Below are positions 44,143 through 52,395 of a stretch of DNA of 64,000 nt, one piece after another. The stretch is from assembly GCA_964602475.1 (NCBI GenBank), contig CAZRRN010000006.1, forward strand, positions 11,603 to 75,602. The letters run 5' to 3'. The notes under the pieces are model-generated. The model was not told the DNA's origin, did not search any database, and saw only the letters and a program-made list of their open reading frames with translations. Every line of letters starts with the position of its first letter. Within the stretch, counting starts at the first letter, position 1. The translations under genes and the position numbers were made by a program. This DNA comes from SZUA-448 sp964602475 (GTDB lineage Bacteria; Bacillota; Clostridia; Lachnospirales; Lachnospiraceae).

Positions 44143-44186
44143 ACAGGGCTTATTGCAGAAAGTGCGATAAGCCCTGTATTTTATTT
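44143..44186 (+). terminator. Terminator after ftsZ
   Basis: ACAGGGCTTAT and ATAAGCCCTGT form an 11-bp stem with a 13-nt loop; the T-rich ATTTTATTTA follows. Confidence 0.85.
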
Positions 44187-44230
44187 ATTCCTGCTTCTGT
44201 ATGGTACTGTTTCGCATAAAACGGATACTC

Positions 44231-44238
44231 TTGTCGAA
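44231..44238 (+). promoter_or_regulatory. Spo0A-binding box upstream of spoIIGA
   Basis: TTGTCGAA matches the Spo0A box consensus exactly. It lies about 93 bp before the predicted transcription start of spoIIGA, the same region where site 1 of the B. subtilis spoIIG promoter lies. Confidence 0.65.
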
Positions 44239-44284
44239 TGAAAATATTAAAAATATTTCCATCCCTGCTCTCCGTGGATACAGT

Positions 44285-44317
44285 TTGACAGACTTCGCAG
44301 ATGAACTTGGTTATAAT
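44285..44317 (+). promoter_or_regulatory. spoIIG promoter with long (21-bp) spacer
   Basis: A perfect -35 TTGACA (44285-44290) and a perfect -10 TATAAT (44312-44317) are 21 bp apart, too far for normal sigma-A action. B. subtilis spoIIG has the same feature (22 bp) and needs phosphorylated Spo0A for activity. The -35 overlaps TTTGACAG, whose complement CTGTCAAA matches six of eight positions of a 0A box, as a possible second site. The leader would be only about 13 nt. Confidence 0.6.
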
Positions 44318-44336
44318 AAAAAAAACGGAGGAAAAT

Positions 44337-45122
44337 GTGAAGCTTACAGTATATGCAGATTTTCTTTTTCTTGTGAACCTGCTGCTTGATTTTATGATAC
44401 TTTCCATGGTATCTGTCTTGAACGGAATCAACGTTCGAACAAAACGAATCGTAATCGGTAGTGCCACAGGGGCAGCACTGACGTTGATTCCGCTATGGAT
44501 TTCAGTCGGTGGGGTTTTGCCGGGCATTACCTACAGATTTGTCAGCGCACTGCTGATTAACGGTTTTACCTTTTCATTTATACCATTGGGGACATGGCTT
44601 TGCAATACAGCGATATTTTATGCAGTCTCAGCCTGTATGGGAGGACTGTTGAATATGGTTGGAGACAAAAGTATTAATAAGCTTCCCTGGCTGTTAACAA
44701 TTACATTTGTTGTAACGCTCGTTACATACATTACTAGGTACATGAGAGGAAATTTTTTGAGAAACCGGTATTTATATCAAATTGAGGTTGTATATAAAAA
44801 GAAGAGTATAAAAGCCATAGCTTTACTTGACAGTGGAAATCATTTGTATGAACCGATTTCAGGAAAACCGGTTATATTGCTTTCGGATAAAGCTATCGAA
44901 CAGTTGAATCCGGATTCTGACGGATTCCGTGTCGTACCGTACTCCTCTGTAGGAAAGAAGAACGGTCTTCTTAATGCATACCGAATAGATAGACTGACCA
45001 TATATGGAGAAAGAAAAATAATAAAAACAGATGATGTATATGTCGCTGCCGCAGAGCTTGTGGAGGACGGACACGGAAGATACAGAGCAGTCCTGCATCC
45101 GGATCTGTTCCTTAGAAAATAA
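44337..45122 (+). CDS. spoIIGA: Sigma-E processing protease SpoIIGA
   Basis: This membrane-bound aspartic protease cuts the pro-sequence from sigma-E in the mother cell. Five hydrophobic helices take up the N-terminal half (LTVYADFLFLVNLLLDFMIL and on), then a cytoplasmic protease domain holds the retroviral-like active site LLDSGNHLYEPISGKPV, with the catalytic Asp near residue 165. I choose GTG 44337, with GGAGG 5 nt upstream, giving 261 residues; the ATG at 44301 would include the -10 element. It is followed at 29 bp by sigE, its substrate. Confidence 0.95.
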   Translation: MKLTVYADFLFLVNLLLDFMILSMVSVLNGINVRTKRIVIGSATGAALTLIPLWISVGGVLPGITYRFVSALLINGFTFSFIPLGTWLCNTAIFYAVSACMGGLLNMVGDKSINKLPWLLTITFVVTLVTYITRYMRGNFLRNRYLYQIEVVYKKKSIKAIALLDSGNHLYEPISGKPVILLSDKAIEQLNPDSDGFRVVPYSSVGKKNGLLNAYRIDRLTIYGERKIIKTDDVYVAAAELVEDGHGRYRAVLHPDLFLRK

Positions 45123-45151
45123 TAGAATTTATGCAGAAATGAGGGTAATAT

Positions 45152-45895
45152 ATGCTGATTAAAATATCGGTACCTAGTAAGTTTCAGATTAAGATTTTTG
45201 CAGGGCTCAAAGATTTTCTCTTCGGAGGAAGACGTGAAATCCATTATATCGGGGGTGCAGAAGTACTTCCGGCTCCATTGTCTACAGAAAGAGAAACGGA
45301 AGAAATCAGCCGGCTTGGAACCGAGAAGGAAGATGAAGCAAGATCGGTGCTTGTGGAGCATAACCTGAGACTTGTTGTTTACATAGCTAAAAAGTTTGAT
45401 AATACGGGTGTCGGAGTGGAAGATCTGATTTCAATCGGAACCATTGGCCTGATTAAATCAATTAATACATACAATCCGGGGAAAAATATAAAGCTTGCAA
45501 CGTATGCATCAAGATGCATTGAAAATGAAATACTGATGTATCTAAGAAGAAATAATAAAATCAAAATGGAAGTTTCGATTGATGAGCCTTTGAATGTTGA
45601 CTGGGATGGGAATGAGCTTCTCTTGTCGGATATACTCGGAACGGAAGAGGATACTATTTATAAAAGCTTAGAGGATGAAATGGAACGAAAGCTTCTTCGT
45701 AAAGCAATTAATAAATTAGATGAGCGAGATAGAAGGATAATTTTTATGCGATTCGGACTGAACAGCAGAAACGGCAGTGAACGGACACAAAAAGAGGTGG
45801 CGGATATGTTGGGGATTTCTCAGTCGTATATTTCACGGCTGGAAAAGAAAATCATTCGAAGATTGAAAAAGGAAATATTTCGGACGGAACCCTGA
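45152..45895 (+). CDS. sigE: Sporulation sigma factor E (pro-sigma-E)
   Basis: The 247-residue mother-cell sigma factor is made as an inactive precursor. The amphipathic pro-sequence takes the first ~30 residues (FQIKIFAGLKDFLFG), followed by YIGGAEVLPAPLS near the SpoIIGA cut region. Region 2 is NLRLVVYIAKKFDNTGVGVEDLISIGTIGL and YASRCIENEILMYLRR; region 4 includes MRFGLNSRNG and the helix-turn-helix TQKEVADMLGISQSYISRLEKKI. The gene is cotranscribed with spoIIGA from the Spo0A-controlled promoter. In many relatives sigG follows at once; here another gene lies between. Confidence 0.97.
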   Translation: MLIKISVPSKFQIKIFAGLKDFLFGGRREIHYIGGAEVLPAPLSTERETEEISRLGTEKEDEARSVLVEHNLRLVVYIAKKFDNTGVGVEDLISIGTIGLIKSINTYNPGKNIKLATYASRCIENEILMYLRRNNKIKMEVSIDEPLNVDWDGNELLLSDILGTEEDTIYKSLEDEMERKLLRKAINKLDERDRRIIFMRFGLNSRNGSERTQKEVADMLGISQSYISRLEKKIIRRLKKEIFRTEP

Positions 45896-45974
45896 TGCTG
45901 GTTGACAGTGAGATTAGAAATGAGTAAACTAATCATAAGAAAGATATTATGTACAGCAGGGAGGAAACAAGCAT

Positions 45975-47573
45975 ATGAAGCTGACATTTATAGGTGCCGA
46001 CCATGAAGTGACGGGAAGCTGTCATTATCTTGAAGCATGCGGAAAGAATATTTTGATCGACTGTGGAATGGAACAGGGAGAAGATGTCTATGAAAACCAG
46101 AGCCTTCCGATCACCGCGGCAGATATAGATTATGTCTTGATTACACATGCGCATATTGATCATTCCGGGCTGCTTCCGTGGCTGTACGCAAGAGGATTTC
46201 GAGGTACGATTCTTGCAACAACACCGACCTGCGAGCTTTGTGATATTATGCTTCGTGACAGTGCGCACATACAGATGAGTGAAGCAGAATGGGCAAACAG
46301 AAAAGGGAAACGTTCCGGTAAAAAAGCGATAGAACCGCTTTATGAAATGAAGGATGCACTAGGTGTAATAAAGCTGTTTAAGGGCTATCCTTATAATACT
46401 GAAATTGATCTCTGTGAGGGAATCCGGCTGCGTTTTGTGGATGTCGGACATTTGCTTGGTTCCTCCAGTATCGCACTGGATATCAACGAAGACGGAATAA
46501 ATAAAAAAATCGTTTTTTCCGGAGATATCGGGAACGAAGATCTGCCGCTGATTAAGGATCCGTCCTATATTGAGGAAGCGGATTATATTGTAATGGAATC
46601 CACCTATGGCGACCGAAGTCGCGGAGAACGTAAAGATTATATCAGCGAGCTTGCCAGAATTACGCAGGAGACCTTAGACCGTGGAGGAAATCTTGTAATT
46701 CCGGCATTCGCTGTTGGAAGAACGCAGGAAATGCTTTTTTATTTCCGAAAGATCAAACAGGATAATCTGGTGAAAGGGCACAGGGATTTTCAAGTATATA
46801 TGGACAGCCCACTTGCGATTGAAGCGACTACGATCTTCAGCAGAAATATGGAAGCCTGTTTTTCGGAAGAAGCAATGGCTTTGGTTCGCAGGGGAATTAA
46901 TCCGATCTCATTTCCGGGACTAAGCTATGCAATTACCAGTGACGAATCGAAGCTGATTAATTTTGATGACACTCCGAAGGTTATTATTTCAGCATCCGGA
47001 ATGTGCGAAGCAGGACGTATCCGACATCATCTGAAGCATAATCTTTGGAGAGAAAATAGTACGATACTTTTTGTCGGTTATCAGGCAAATCGAACCCTTG
47101 GCAGGTCACTGATAGAAGGAGTCAATGAAGTACGGCTGTTTGGCGAAACAATTGAAGTAAAAGCTCATATCGAGAAGCTGGAAGGCTTCAGCGGTCATGC
47201 AGACAGAGAAGGACTGATCCGTTGGGTACAGGCTTTTGAGAATAAACCACAGAGAATCTTTGTGGTACATGGAGAGGATTCTGTATGTGAAGGATTTGCA
47301 GAGCTGCTTCACGAGAAATACGGACAGTGTACGACAGCTCCATATTCCGGTGCCAGCTGGGATCTTCTTGAGAATAGAATGATCAGCGAAGGAAACGCGG
47401 TACCTGCACAGAAGAGGATTGGAACAAAGATAGTCAGCGGAGTATTCGCAAGGCTGATTGCTGCAGGACAGCGACTGATGTCTGTGATTCAGCATAATGA
47501 GGGCGGAGCGAATAAGGATTTAGGAAAATTTGCTGATCAGATAAATTCACTCTGCGACAAATGGGATCGCTAA
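45975..47573 (+). CDS. Beta-CASP metallo-beta-lactamase protein, probable RNase
   Basis: This 532-residue MBL-fold protein has the zinc site THAHIDHSG (about 56-64) and a further metal-site histidine in DVGHLLGSSSI, then FSGDIG and ESTYGDR. A beta-CASP insertion with AFAVGRTQEMLF and YMDSPLAIEAT, and a final RMMBL segment with SASGMCEAGRIRHH, GYQANRTLGR and GFSGHADREGL, make it a CPSF/RNase J-like nuclease acting on RNA. Its role here is unknown. The last ~60 residues after VHGEDSVCEGFAELL are a small extra tail. A ribosome site GGGAGGAAACAAGCAT lies upstream. It separates sigE from sigG, so it could be expressed in early sporulation. Confidence 0.88.
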   Translation: MKLTFIGADHEVTGSCHYLEACGKNILIDCGMEQGEDVYENQSLPITAADIDYVLITHAHIDHSGLLPWLYARGFRGTILATTPTCELCDIMLRDSAHIQMSEAEWANRKGKRSGKKAIEPLYEMKDALGVIKLFKGYPYNTEIDLCEGIRLRFVDVGHLLGSSSIALDINEDGINKKIVFSGDIGNEDLPLIKDPSYIEEADYIVMESTYGDRSRGERKDYISELARITQETLDRGGNLVIPAFAVGRTQEMLFYFRKIKQDNLVKGHRDFQVYMDSPLAIEATTIFSRNMEACFSEEAMALVRRGINPISFPGLSYAITSDESKLINFDDTPKVIISASGMCEAGRIRHHLKHNLWRENSTILFVGYQANRTLGRSLIEGVNEVRLFGETIEVKAHIEKLEGFSGHADREGLIRWVQAFENKPQRIFVVHGEDSVCEGFAELLHEKYGQCTTAPYSGASWDLLENRMISEGNAVPAQKRIGTKIVSGVFARLIAAGQRLMSVIQHNEGGANKDLGKFADQINSLCDKWDR

Positions 47574-47675
47574 TACATTCTGAGTAAACTGGGATAAATT
47601 GCTTCCCTTAAATTGAATAATTGAACCGTTTTCCGTAAATCATTACTTTTAGAAAGATTGATTTCGGAGGCGGGC

Positions 47676-48458
47676 ATGAGTGGATACAAAGTTGAAATAT
47701 GCGGAGTGAATACATCAAAGCTTCCGCTGTTGAAACAGGAAGACAAGACAGAACTTTTTCGCCGTATCAATGAAGGCGATAAGGAAGCAAGAGAACTGTA
47801 TATTAAGGGGAATCTGCGGCTTGTACTTAGTATTATACAAAGATTCTGTAACAGTAATGAGAATGTTGATGATCTGTTTCAGATTGGCTGTATTGGTTTG
47901 ATGAAAGCAATTGATAATTTTGATCTTTCACAAGGAGTACGGTTTTCAACCTACGCGGTACCGATGATTATCGGAGAAATTCGCCGGTATCTTCGTGATA
48001 ATAATGCGATTCGGGTTGCCAGATCGCTTAAAGATACTGCATATAAGGCGATTTATGCAAAGGAAAATTTTCTGCGTGTCAATAACAGGGAACCCTCGCT
48101 TCAAGAGCTTGCGGCAGAGATTAACATTCCGCAGGAAGATATTGTGATGGCACTTGATGCGATTCAGACGCCGGTTTCGTTATACGATCCGGTATATTCA
48201 GAGGGCGGAGATTCTCTGTATATCATGGATCAGGTATCAGATAAAAAAAACAAGGAAGAAAACTGGGTGGAGGAGATTGCCTTACGTGAAGCAATGAGCA
48301 AGCTCTCCGACCGTGAAAACAGGGTAATACAGCTTCGCTTTTTTCAGGGAAAGACGCAGATGGAGGTGGCGGAGGAAATTCATATATCTCAGGCGCAGGT
48401 CAGCCGTCTGGAAAAGAATGCACTTAAATATATGCGTGTGCACCTTGATACCAGGTAG
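47676..48458 (+). CDS. sigG: Sporulation sigma factor G
   Basis: The 260-residue forespore-specific sigma factor controls late forespore genes. The N-terminal MSGYKVEICGVNTSKLPLL is highly diagnostic and is known to include the anti-sigma and gin-binding region in B. subtilis. Region 2 is NLRLVLSIIQRFCNSNENVDDLFQIGCIGL, and region 4 ends with KTQMEVAEEIHISQAQVSRLEK. The ATG follows GGAGG at 5 nt. A 102-bp gap precedes it; I saw no convincing sigma-F or sigma-G promoter there. Confidence 0.97.
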   Translation: MSGYKVEICGVNTSKLPLLKQEDKTELFRRINEGDKEARELYIKGNLRLVLSIIQRFCNSNENVDDLFQIGCIGLMKAIDNFDLSQGVRFSTYAVPMIIGEIRRYLRDNNAIRVARSLKDTAYKAIYAKENFLRVNNREPSLQELAAEINIPQEDIVMALDAIQTPVSLYDPVYSEGGDSLYIMDQVSDKKNKEENWVEEIALREAMSKLSDRENRVIQLRFFQGKTQMEVAEEIHISQAQVSRLEKNALKYMRVHLDTR

Positions 48459-48481
48459 TGCATATATTTATAACAGAATAC

Positions 48482-48510
48482 TTGTTGAAAGAAATAATTT
48501 GTGATATACT
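48482..48510 (+). promoter_or_regulatory. Promoter of the mnhEFG block
   Basis: The -35 TTGTTG (48482-48487), a 17-bp spacer and the -10 TATACT (48505-48510) are preceded by an extended TGA just before the -10. Confidence 0.55.
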
Positions 48511-48546
48511 CTCGAACAAAGGCTTACTGGGATTGAGGAACGAAAG

Positions 48547-49005
48547 ATGCTGATTATATTTTTTTTATTTTGGATCATACTGAACGGAAAACTTACGATT
48601 GAGATTGCAGTCTTCGGGATTGCAATCTCAATCGCCGTATATTTCTTCTCCTGCCGTTTTTTGAAATACAGTCTGAAAAAAGAACTAAAGCTGTATAAAA
48701 AAGCAGGAGGGATGCTTTTATATGTGGGACTTGTCCTGCTTGAGATACTGAAAGCCAACTTTAGTGTGTTTCGGATCCTGTACTGTGTTAAAAAAAAGCC
48801 GGAACCGGTACTGATACATTTTAAAACCGATTTGAAGACGGAGGCAGCAAGAGTTGCACTTGCCAATTCCATTACACTGACGCCGGGAACGATTACGGTA
48901 TCTTTAGATGAGAACGAATACTGTGTACACTGTCTTGATAAATCCCTTGCTGAGGGAATTGAGAATTCGAGCTTTATTCGATATCTCAGAAAACTGGAGG
49001 CCTGA
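48547..49005 (+). CDS. Mrp-type cation antiporter subunit MnhE-like
   Basis: The 152-residue membrane protein has two N-terminal hydrophobic helices (LIIFFLFWIILNGKLTIEIA and on), a third near 55-75, and a C-terminal cytoplasmic part holding VALANSITLTPGTITVSLDE, the hallmark of MnhE/MrpE. In Na+/H+ antiporters of the Mrp type this is one of the small subunits. The ATG follows GAGGAACGAAAG. It opens a four-gene block (E, F, G, DUF4040) with gaps of 0-10 bp. The large channel subunits A and D are not nearby, so a function as a full antiporter is uncertain. Confidence 0.88.
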   Translation: MLIIFFLFWIILNGKLTIEIAVFGIAISIAVYFFSCRFLKYSLKKELKLYKKAGGMLLYVGLVLLEILKANFSVFRILYCVKKKPEPVLIHFKTDLKTEAARVALANSITLTPGTITVSLDENEYCVHCLDKSLAEGIENSSFIRYLRKLEA

Positions 49006-49401
49006 ATGATTACAATACTTACGGTACAGCAGGCATATGAAAATGTTTATATCGGAGCTTTGATTGTTCTTGCTGTTCTTATTCTTCTGACCTTTATCAG
49101 GGTATTGAAGGGTCCGAATGTGGCAGACAGGATTGTCGGAGTCAATACGATAGGAACATTGACCATTCTGATGATTTGTATTCTTTCACTCGCATTGAAT
49201 GAAGGCTATCTTCTGGATGTTGCATTACTATATGCAATGATAAGTTTCTTGGCAGTTGTTGTACTGACCAAAATATACATAGGTGTCTATCTTGAACGGA
49301 CCGAACGAAGAAAAAAGCAAAAAGAAACAGAACAGATTTCGGATAATATAACACAGAAAGAACTCCAACAGGCGGAGGAAAAACAGACAGACAGAGGATA
49401 A
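49006..49401 (+). CDS. Mrp-type cation antiporter subunit MnhF-like
   Basis: The 131-residue protein has three membrane helices (YIGALIVLAVLILLTFIRVL, TIGTLTILMICILSLAL, LLDVALLYAMISFLAVVVLT) and the family motif RVLKGPNVADRIVGVNT. The C-terminus is a charged, glutamine-rich tail of about 35 residues, longer than usual. The ATG follows directly on the stop of MnhE (TGAATG), with GGAGG 5 nt before it, so the two are coupled. Confidence 0.88.
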   Translation: MITILTVQQAYENVYIGALIVLAVLILLTFIRVLKGPNVADRIVGVNTIGTLTILMICILSLALNEGYLLDVALLYAMISFLAVVVLTKIYIGVYLERTERRKKQKETEQISDNITQKELQQAEEKQTDRG

Positions 49402-49405
49402 AGTA

Positions 49406-49744
49406 ATGAGTGAATGGATCGTTTTTAGTATTTCTGTATTTTTTATATCAGCGGGACTGATCGTTTCAATCAGTGCGGTTTTTGGTCTTTACCGATTTCG
49501 CTTTGCGCTGAACAGGATGCATGCGACCGCAATGAATGATACCCTTGGTTTGCTTCTTGTATTGATTGGTCTGATGATCCGGAGCGGTATCGGGTTTGTT
49601 ACTTTCAAGATGCTTATGGTTGTTTTACTTATGTGGTTTACAAGTCCCGTGTCAAGCCATATGATTGCCAAAATGCAGGTAACGGTTGATGAGCACGAGC
49701 GACTGCTTGGAGAAACAAAAGAAGAACATTACGAGCTGCGATAA
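49406..49744 (+). CDS. Mrp-type cation antiporter subunit MnhG-like
   Basis: The 112-residue protein has three membrane helices and the MnhG signature AVFGLYRFRFALNRMHATAMNDTLG, then LLVLIGLMIRSG and MWFTSPVSSHMIAKM. It starts 4 bp after the MnhF stop. In complete Mrp complexes subunit G is a small membrane piece beside E and F. Confidence 0.88.
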   Translation: MSEWIVFSISVFFISAGLIVSISAVFGLYRFRFALNRMHATAMNDTLGLLLVLIGLMIRSGIGFVTFKMLMVVLLMWFTSPVSSHMIAKMQVTVDEHERLLGETKEEHYELR

Positions 49745-49754
49745 GGAGAAGAGC

Positions 49755-50036
49755 ATGGAACTGTTTTCAATTATTTTACTTGGATTTCTGATTATCTGTG
49801 CGGCAACGGTTAGTCTGACTAAAAACCTGATGGCTTCTATAATTATTTTTATGTCGTACAGCCTGATTATGTCAGTTATCTGGATGATTCTGGAATCTCC
49901 GGATCTTGCAATTACAGAAGCTGCTGTCGGAGCAGGTGTGACCAGCCTGCTTTTTTTTGTAACGCTGAAAAAGATTCATGCACTAAAGTCAGAGGAAGAA
50001 AATAAGCTGGAAGAACAGAAAAAAGAGGACAATTAA
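49755..50036 (+). CDS. DUF4040 (MbhD/MrpA-C-terminal-like) membrane protein
   Basis: The 93-residue protein is mostly hydrophobic, with three helices; its centre ILESPDLAITEAAVGAGVTS is the hallmark of DUF4040, found in the C-terminal part of MrpA and in MbhD of membrane-bound hydrogenases. ATG 49755 has AAGGAG upstream; a longer reading from 49686 would overlap mnhG by 59 nt and lacks a good site. In related operons MnhB, C and D follow; here folD follows, so the block ends early. Confidence 0.85.
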   Translation: MELFSIILLGFLIICAATVSLTKNLMASIIIFMSYSLIMSVIWMILESPDLAITEAAVGAGVTSLLFFVTLKKIHALKSEEENKLEEQKKEDN

Positions 50037-50133
50037 TTATATTTTTATAAAATTAAGTTCCAGCATCTTGAAAGATGATGAACTTCATATTAGTATAAGA
50101 GAAGCCAAAGATAACCAGATTGAAGGAGCAGAG

Positions 50134-50970
50134 ATGACGAAGCTGATTGACGGAAAAAAAATATCACTTGAAATTAAAGACGAACTGAGGAAGAAAGCAG
50201 CAACTATGAAAGAACAAGGGAAAGAAGCTGCACTTGCCGTCATTTTAGTCGGATCTGATCCGGCATCGGCGATTTATGTAAGCAATAAGAAAAAAGCCTG
50301 TGAGTACGTAGGAATACGGTCTCTTTCCTATGAACTTCCGGAAGAAACTTCGGAGAAGGAACTGCTGGAGCTTGTTGAAAAGCTGAACAGGGATGATTCG
50401 GTAAACGGAATTCTGGTACAGCTTCCGCTTCCGAAACAAATTGATGAGGATAAGGTTATTGCTGCAATTTCTCCGTTGAAGGATGTAGACGGATTTCATC
50501 CGCAGAGTGTCGGGAATCTTTGCATCGGTCGAAAAGGGTTTGTTTCATGTACGCCTGCCGGCATTATCCAACTGCTGAAACGTTCCGGGATTGAAATTGA
50601 AGGTAAAGAATGTGTTATCGTAGGTAGAAGTAATATTGTCGGAAAACCGATGTCACTATTAATGCTTCGTGAAAATGCAACGGTAACTGTTTGTCATTCA
50701 AAAACTAAAAATCTGCCTGAGATTACAAAACGTGCGGATATTCTGATTGTTGCCATCGGAAAATCACAGTTCATTACTGGCGATTATGTGAAAGAAGGTG
50801 CTGTCGTAATTGATGTCGGAATGCACCGGAATGCACTCGGAAAGTTAAACGGGGATGTGAAATTTGATGAAGTCAGCGAAAAAGCTTCCGCGATTACGCC
50901 TGTTCCGGGTGGAGTAGGACCGATGACAATCGCCATGCTGATGAATAACTGTCTGGAGACAATACAGTAA
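50134..50970 (+). CDS. folD: Bifunctional methylene-THF dehydrogenase/cyclohydrolase FolD
   Basis: The 278-residue enzyme interconverts 5,10-methylene- and 10-formyl-tetrahydrofolate, supplying formyl groups that the Fmt in this window uses. Family motifs: GSDPASAIYVSNKKKACEY with the catalytic Lys and Tyr, VQLPLPKQID, KDVDGFHP, the Rossmann part VGRSNIVGKPMSLLML, and TPVPGGVGPMTIAMLM near the end. ATG 50134 follows AAGGAGCAGAG; the 22 codons upstream in the same frame are not supported. Confidence 0.97.
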   Translation: MTKLIDGKKISLEIKDELRKKAATMKEQGKEAALAVILVGSDPASAIYVSNKKKACEYVGIRSLSYELPEETSEKELLELVEKLNRDDSVNGILVQLPLPKQIDEDKVIAAISPLKDVDGFHPQSVGNLCIGRKGFVSCTPAGIIQLLKRSGIEIEGKECVIVGRSNIVGKPMSLLMLRENATVTVCHSKTKNLPEITKRADILIVAIGKSQFITGDYVKEGAVVIDVGMHRNALGKLNGDVKFDEVSEKASAITPVPGGVGPMTIAMLMNNCLETIQ

Positions 50971-51013
50971 TTGTTAACAGTGCAATAAAGTATATAGAGA
51001 AACGGTGTAGAAT

Positions 51014-52348
51014 ATGAAAATATGCCTGATATCACTTGGATGTGATAAAAATCTGGTAGATAGTGAAATTATGCTGTCACTTCTTTGTGAGAAGGGACAT
51101 CAGATTGTTGAGACCGAAGAAGAAGCTGAGGTTGTAATCATTAATACCTGTTGCTTTATACATGATGCGAAGGAAGAAAGCATTAATACAATTCTGGAAA
51201 CGGCGGAATACAAGAAAAACGGAAATGTAAAAGCAATGATTGTTACAGGATGCCTTGCCCAGCGATACCATGATGAGATTCATCAGGAGATTCCGGAAGC
51301 AGATATTCTGGTCGGAACCAGTGCTTATGCAGATATTGTTGAAGCTGTAGATAGAATTGAATATAAAAAAGGATCGAAAGACCAGTTCCGGGATCTTGGA
51401 TATTTACCTGACCTGCAGGTAAAACGAAAGCATTTTACCGGCAGCACATATGCTTATCTGAAGATTGCCGAAGGCTGTGACAAATGCTGTACCTACTGTA
51501 TTATTCCAAAGATACGCGGAAATTACCGAAGCGTTCCGATGGAACGTATACTGACAGAGGCTAAACAACTGGCAGAAGAAGGTATCAGGGAACTGATTCT
51601 GGTTGCTCAGGAAACAACCATTTATGGATTGGATTTGTACGGAAAAAAGATGCTGCCGGAGTTGTTAAAAAAGCTATGTTGTATTGAAGGCATAGAATGG
51701 ATTCGATTGTTATACTGTTATCCGGAAGAGATAGAGAATGAGCTGATTCAGGTTATTGCAAAGGAAGACCGGATTGTTAAATATCTTGATATTCCGATTC
51801 AGCATGCATCCGATTCCATATTAAAGAAAATGGGGCGAAAGACAACAAGAAAAGAAATCGAACAGCGGATTTCCGATATTCGTAATAGAATTCCCGGAGT
51901 GGTACTACGCACCAGTCTGATTACAGGATTCCCTGGTGAGACAGAGGGCGACTTTGAAGAGCTGCGGGATTTTGTAAGGAAGGTTCGCTTTGATCGTCTT
52001 GGGGTATTCACATATTCAAAAGAGGAAGGAACTCCTGCAGCAAGGATGCGTCAACAGATTCCGCAGAAGGTTAAAAAAGAAAGACGAGACGCTCTGATGA
52101 GATTACAGCAGGAGATTGCTTTTGAAGAAGCCGGGAAGAAAATCGGAACAACGCTTCGTGTTCAAATAGAAGGCTGGCTACCCGAGGAAGAGATCTATGT
52201 TGGGCGCAGCTATATGGATGCTCCTAATGTTGACGGTTATGTTTTTGTAAAAGCAGCTTCAGGAAGACTAAGCGGTGAGTTTGTTGAAACGGTGATTACA
52301 GAGGCAAGAGGTTACGATCTTTACGGACAAATTATAAATGAAATTTAG
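51014..52348 (+). CDS. rimO: Ribosomal protein S12 methylthiotransferase RimO
   Basis: The 444-residue radical-SAM enzyme adds a methylthio group to the aspartate of ribosomal protein S12. The N-terminal MTTase domain shows ISLGCDKNLVDSEIML (the SLGCXKNXVDSE signature specific to RimO), NTCCFIHDAKEESI and VTGCLAQRY, supplying three cysteines for one Fe-S cluster; the SAM cluster is CDKCCTYC near residue 155. A TRAM domain closes the protein. Length is normal. It sits between folD and pgsA. Confidence 0.97.
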   Translation: MKICLISLGCDKNLVDSEIMLSLLCEKGHQIVETEEEAEVVIINTCCFIHDAKEESINTILETAEYKKNGNVKAMIVTGCLAQRYHDEIHQEIPEADILVGTSAYADIVEAVDRIEYKKGSKDQFRDLGYLPDLQVKRKHFTGSTYAYLKIAEGCDKCCTYCIIPKIRGNYRSVPMERILTEAKQLAEEGIRELILVAQETTIYGLDLYGKKMLPELLKKLCCIEGIEWIRLLYCYPEEIENELIQVIAKEDRIVKYLDIPIQHASDSILKKMGRKTTRKEIEQRISDIRNRIPGVVLRTSLITGFPGETEGDFEELRDFVRKVRFDRLGVFTYSKEEGTPAARMRQQIPQKVKKERRDALMRLQQEIAFEEAGKKIGTTLRVQIEGWLPEEEIYVGRSYMDAPNVDGYVFVKAASGRLSGEFVETVITEARGYDLYGQIINEI

Positions 52349-52395
52349 TTTTTGAAACATAATGTGTTAGATAATTGCACAGGATTGGAGATAAG

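Noticed and set aside
44840..45361. Minus-strand ORF of 173 codons across spoIIGA and sigE
   Set aside because: It spans two certain genes in antisense and shows no family features.
47574..47675. Sigma-F or sigma-G promoter before sigG
   Set aside because: TGAATA and CATTAC are present but their spacing (about 21 bp) does not fit either consensus.
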